Source: Piscinibacter sp. XHJ-5 (GTDB lineage: Bacteria; Pseudomonadota; Gammaproteobacteria; Burkholderiales; Burkholderiaceae_C). Taken from it: a DNA stretch of 64,000 nt. Positions 63,170-64,000 of this stretch are shown piece after piece. The translations under genes were made by a program, and so were the position numbers. The notes under the pieces are model-generated. The model made no database searches and was not told the DNA's origin. It worked only from the letters and a program-made list of their open reading frames with translations. The DNA lies in contig NZ_CP123228.1 in the NCBI RefSeq assembly GCF_029855045.1, positions 4,712,001 to 4,776,000 on the forward strand, written 5' to 3'. Positions within the stretch are counted from its first letter, which is position 1, and the number at the start of each line of letters is the position of its first letter.

Positions 63170-64000
63170 ATGGAGCGGCCAATGTGTCAGCGCGCAGCCG
63201 TGGGGCCACTGGGTGTGTCCGAACCCATCGACCGTCTGCACCACGAGGACCGTGTGCCGGAGGACCACGCGTGCGGCCCGCGCTGCGTGGGGCGCGTGCC
63301 GGGACCAATCGGCCATCAGGCGCTCATGGCGCCGGGATCCCGCGGCGACTGGTCCGTCGAATACGACCCGACCCCGAGTGAGGATCAGGTTGACCGTTTC
63401 ATTGGTCGTGCGTTTCGACGACGATCCGACGTACGGAGGTATCTCGCCACGGAACGCGGAGGGCCAATCGATTCTCAGCACCTGAACTGGATACCCGAAG
63501 TTTTCGTAGCAATGCAGCACATTGCGACCGGAGATAGCTTCACGCTCGAAAAGCACTATCGTGGGGCGCATTTCGAACAATCCTACACGCCCTCTAGGTA
63601 CCGCTCCGCGGCAACGGAGCACTACTCGGCGGAGGAAAACATGGCGATATCGATCGTCTTCGACTTCAGTTATCGCTTCGAAACAATGCAGCGTAGCGTC
63701 GGGATGGCCGGCTATTTGTCGAGTTTTTCGAGTGAAGATCTTGCAACGAATAGAACAGGGATAGAGATTGCAATTCGATTTTGGCGTTTGCTGGTGCGTG
63801 AGGGAAGAGATGTGTCTCATTCCGCCGATACGCTTGCCGCAGAGAATCCCGAGCATCTTCATGGGGCTGCAAGAACCGTTCTGCGAGAGCTTCGGCCGCT
63901 TTCAACAATTGGAGTACTCGACGAGTGGGCAGGAGAACTTGTCCGGGGAACAATATTAGGGAGAAGTAGCGTACGGCCGTTCGGGATAGAAAATCCCCCT
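63170..64000 (+). CDS. Partial hypothetical protein running off the right edge, less GC-rich
   Basis: An ORF without a stop before the end of the window; 277 codons are visible from ATG 63170 (GGAAGG 6 nt upstream). Peptide features: VDRFIGRAFRRRSDVRRYL, LNWIPEVFVAMQHIATGD, AISIVFDFSYRFETMQR, YLSSFSSEDLATNRTGIEI and ARTVLRELRPL, suggesting a cytoplasmic mixed alpha/beta protein; family unknown. The last 500 bp are visibly less GC-rich than the genome average, and a long minus-strand ORF overlaps part of it, so the reading is uncertain until the right end is seen. Confidence 0.45.
   Translation, partial: MERPMCQRAAVGPLGVSEPIDRLHHEDRVPEDHACGPRCVGRVPGPIGHQALMAPGSRGDWSVEYDPTPSEDQVDRFIGRAFRRRSDVRRYLATERGGPIDSQHLNWIPEVFVAMQHIATGDSFTLEKHYRGAHFEQSYTPSRYRSAATEHYSAEENMAISIVFDFSYRFETMQRSVGMAGYLSSFSSEDLATNRTGIEIAIRFWRLLVREGRDVSHSADTLAAENPEHLHGAARTVLRELRPLSTIGVLDEWAGELVRGTILGRSSVRPFGIENPP

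Overview
The window is high-GC DNA with strong G/C bias at third codon positions. Gene content points to a Gram-negative betaproteobacterium, most likely order Burkholderiales (the Rubrivivax/Leptothrix/Piscinibacter-like part of the order). It has an FrmR/FrmA/S-formylglutathione hydrolase cluster, a TIGR02999-type ECF sigma factor beside a Ser/Thr kinase, a PEP-CTERM protein, many LysR regulators and an amiE/fmdAB/urtABCDE locus. This placement is inferred from gene content, not from a marker gene. I saw no rRNA, tRNA, CRISPR array, integrase or complete insertion sequence.

Layout. 1-2.2 kb: glutathione-dependent formaldehyde detoxification (end of frmR, frmA, fghA). 2.3-4.4 kb: a trypsin-fold protease and a lipoprotein. 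4.4-9.4 kb: small stress or metabolic genes with a TetR and a LysR regulator; a 99-bp MITE-like element with perfect 14-bp inverted ends sits at the 3' end of tetR. 9.8-13.8 kb: a SurA-like chaperone, three envelope proteins, a RidA-like protein. 14-18.9 kb: DUF4395 and hemerythrin proteins, GFA, YciI, MFS transporter, SGNH hydrolase. 18.9-20.7 kb: an intact ECF sigma factor beside a wrecked Ser/Thr kinase gene. 20.9-31.6 kb: FAD monooxygenase, LysR with a divergent EamA transporter, pirin followed by an internally deleted flavin-reductase remnant, a TetR/DJ-1 pair sharing one operator sequence, a CynX-like transporter, a class C beta-lactamase. 31.7-38.5 kb: a frameshifted S8 peptidase, GFA and ankyrin genes, an HxlR-ferredoxin operon. 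38.8-41.8 kb: an accessory patch with a membrane-anchored Mrr-like nuclease, a 2TM/beta-rich protein and a DUF2971 protein; the last two are visibly less GC-rich than their surroundings. 42-49.8 kb: a PEP-CTERM protein, large unrecognised proteins and an ABC-2 exporter.

50.3-62.8 kb is the most coherent system: short-chain amide and urea use. On the minus strand lie urtABCDE, fmdA (formamidase), fmdB and amiE (aliphatic amidase). Divergent on the plus strand is a 1143-residue protein that joins a whole NCS1-type transporter, a Cys-rich segment, a histidine kinase and a receiver, followed with a 4-nt overlap by a LuxR-type response regulator. One 16-bp palindrome, TACGTCAATCAACGTA, lies in both control regions of the locus (upstream of amiE and between urtA and the kinase), suggesting one regulon run by this transporter-kinase. 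The right edge holds an incomplete, less GC-rich ORF.

Genome decay is visible in several places: the kinase, flavin reductase, S8 peptidase, a TPR fragment and a C-terminal fragment near 50.2 kb.
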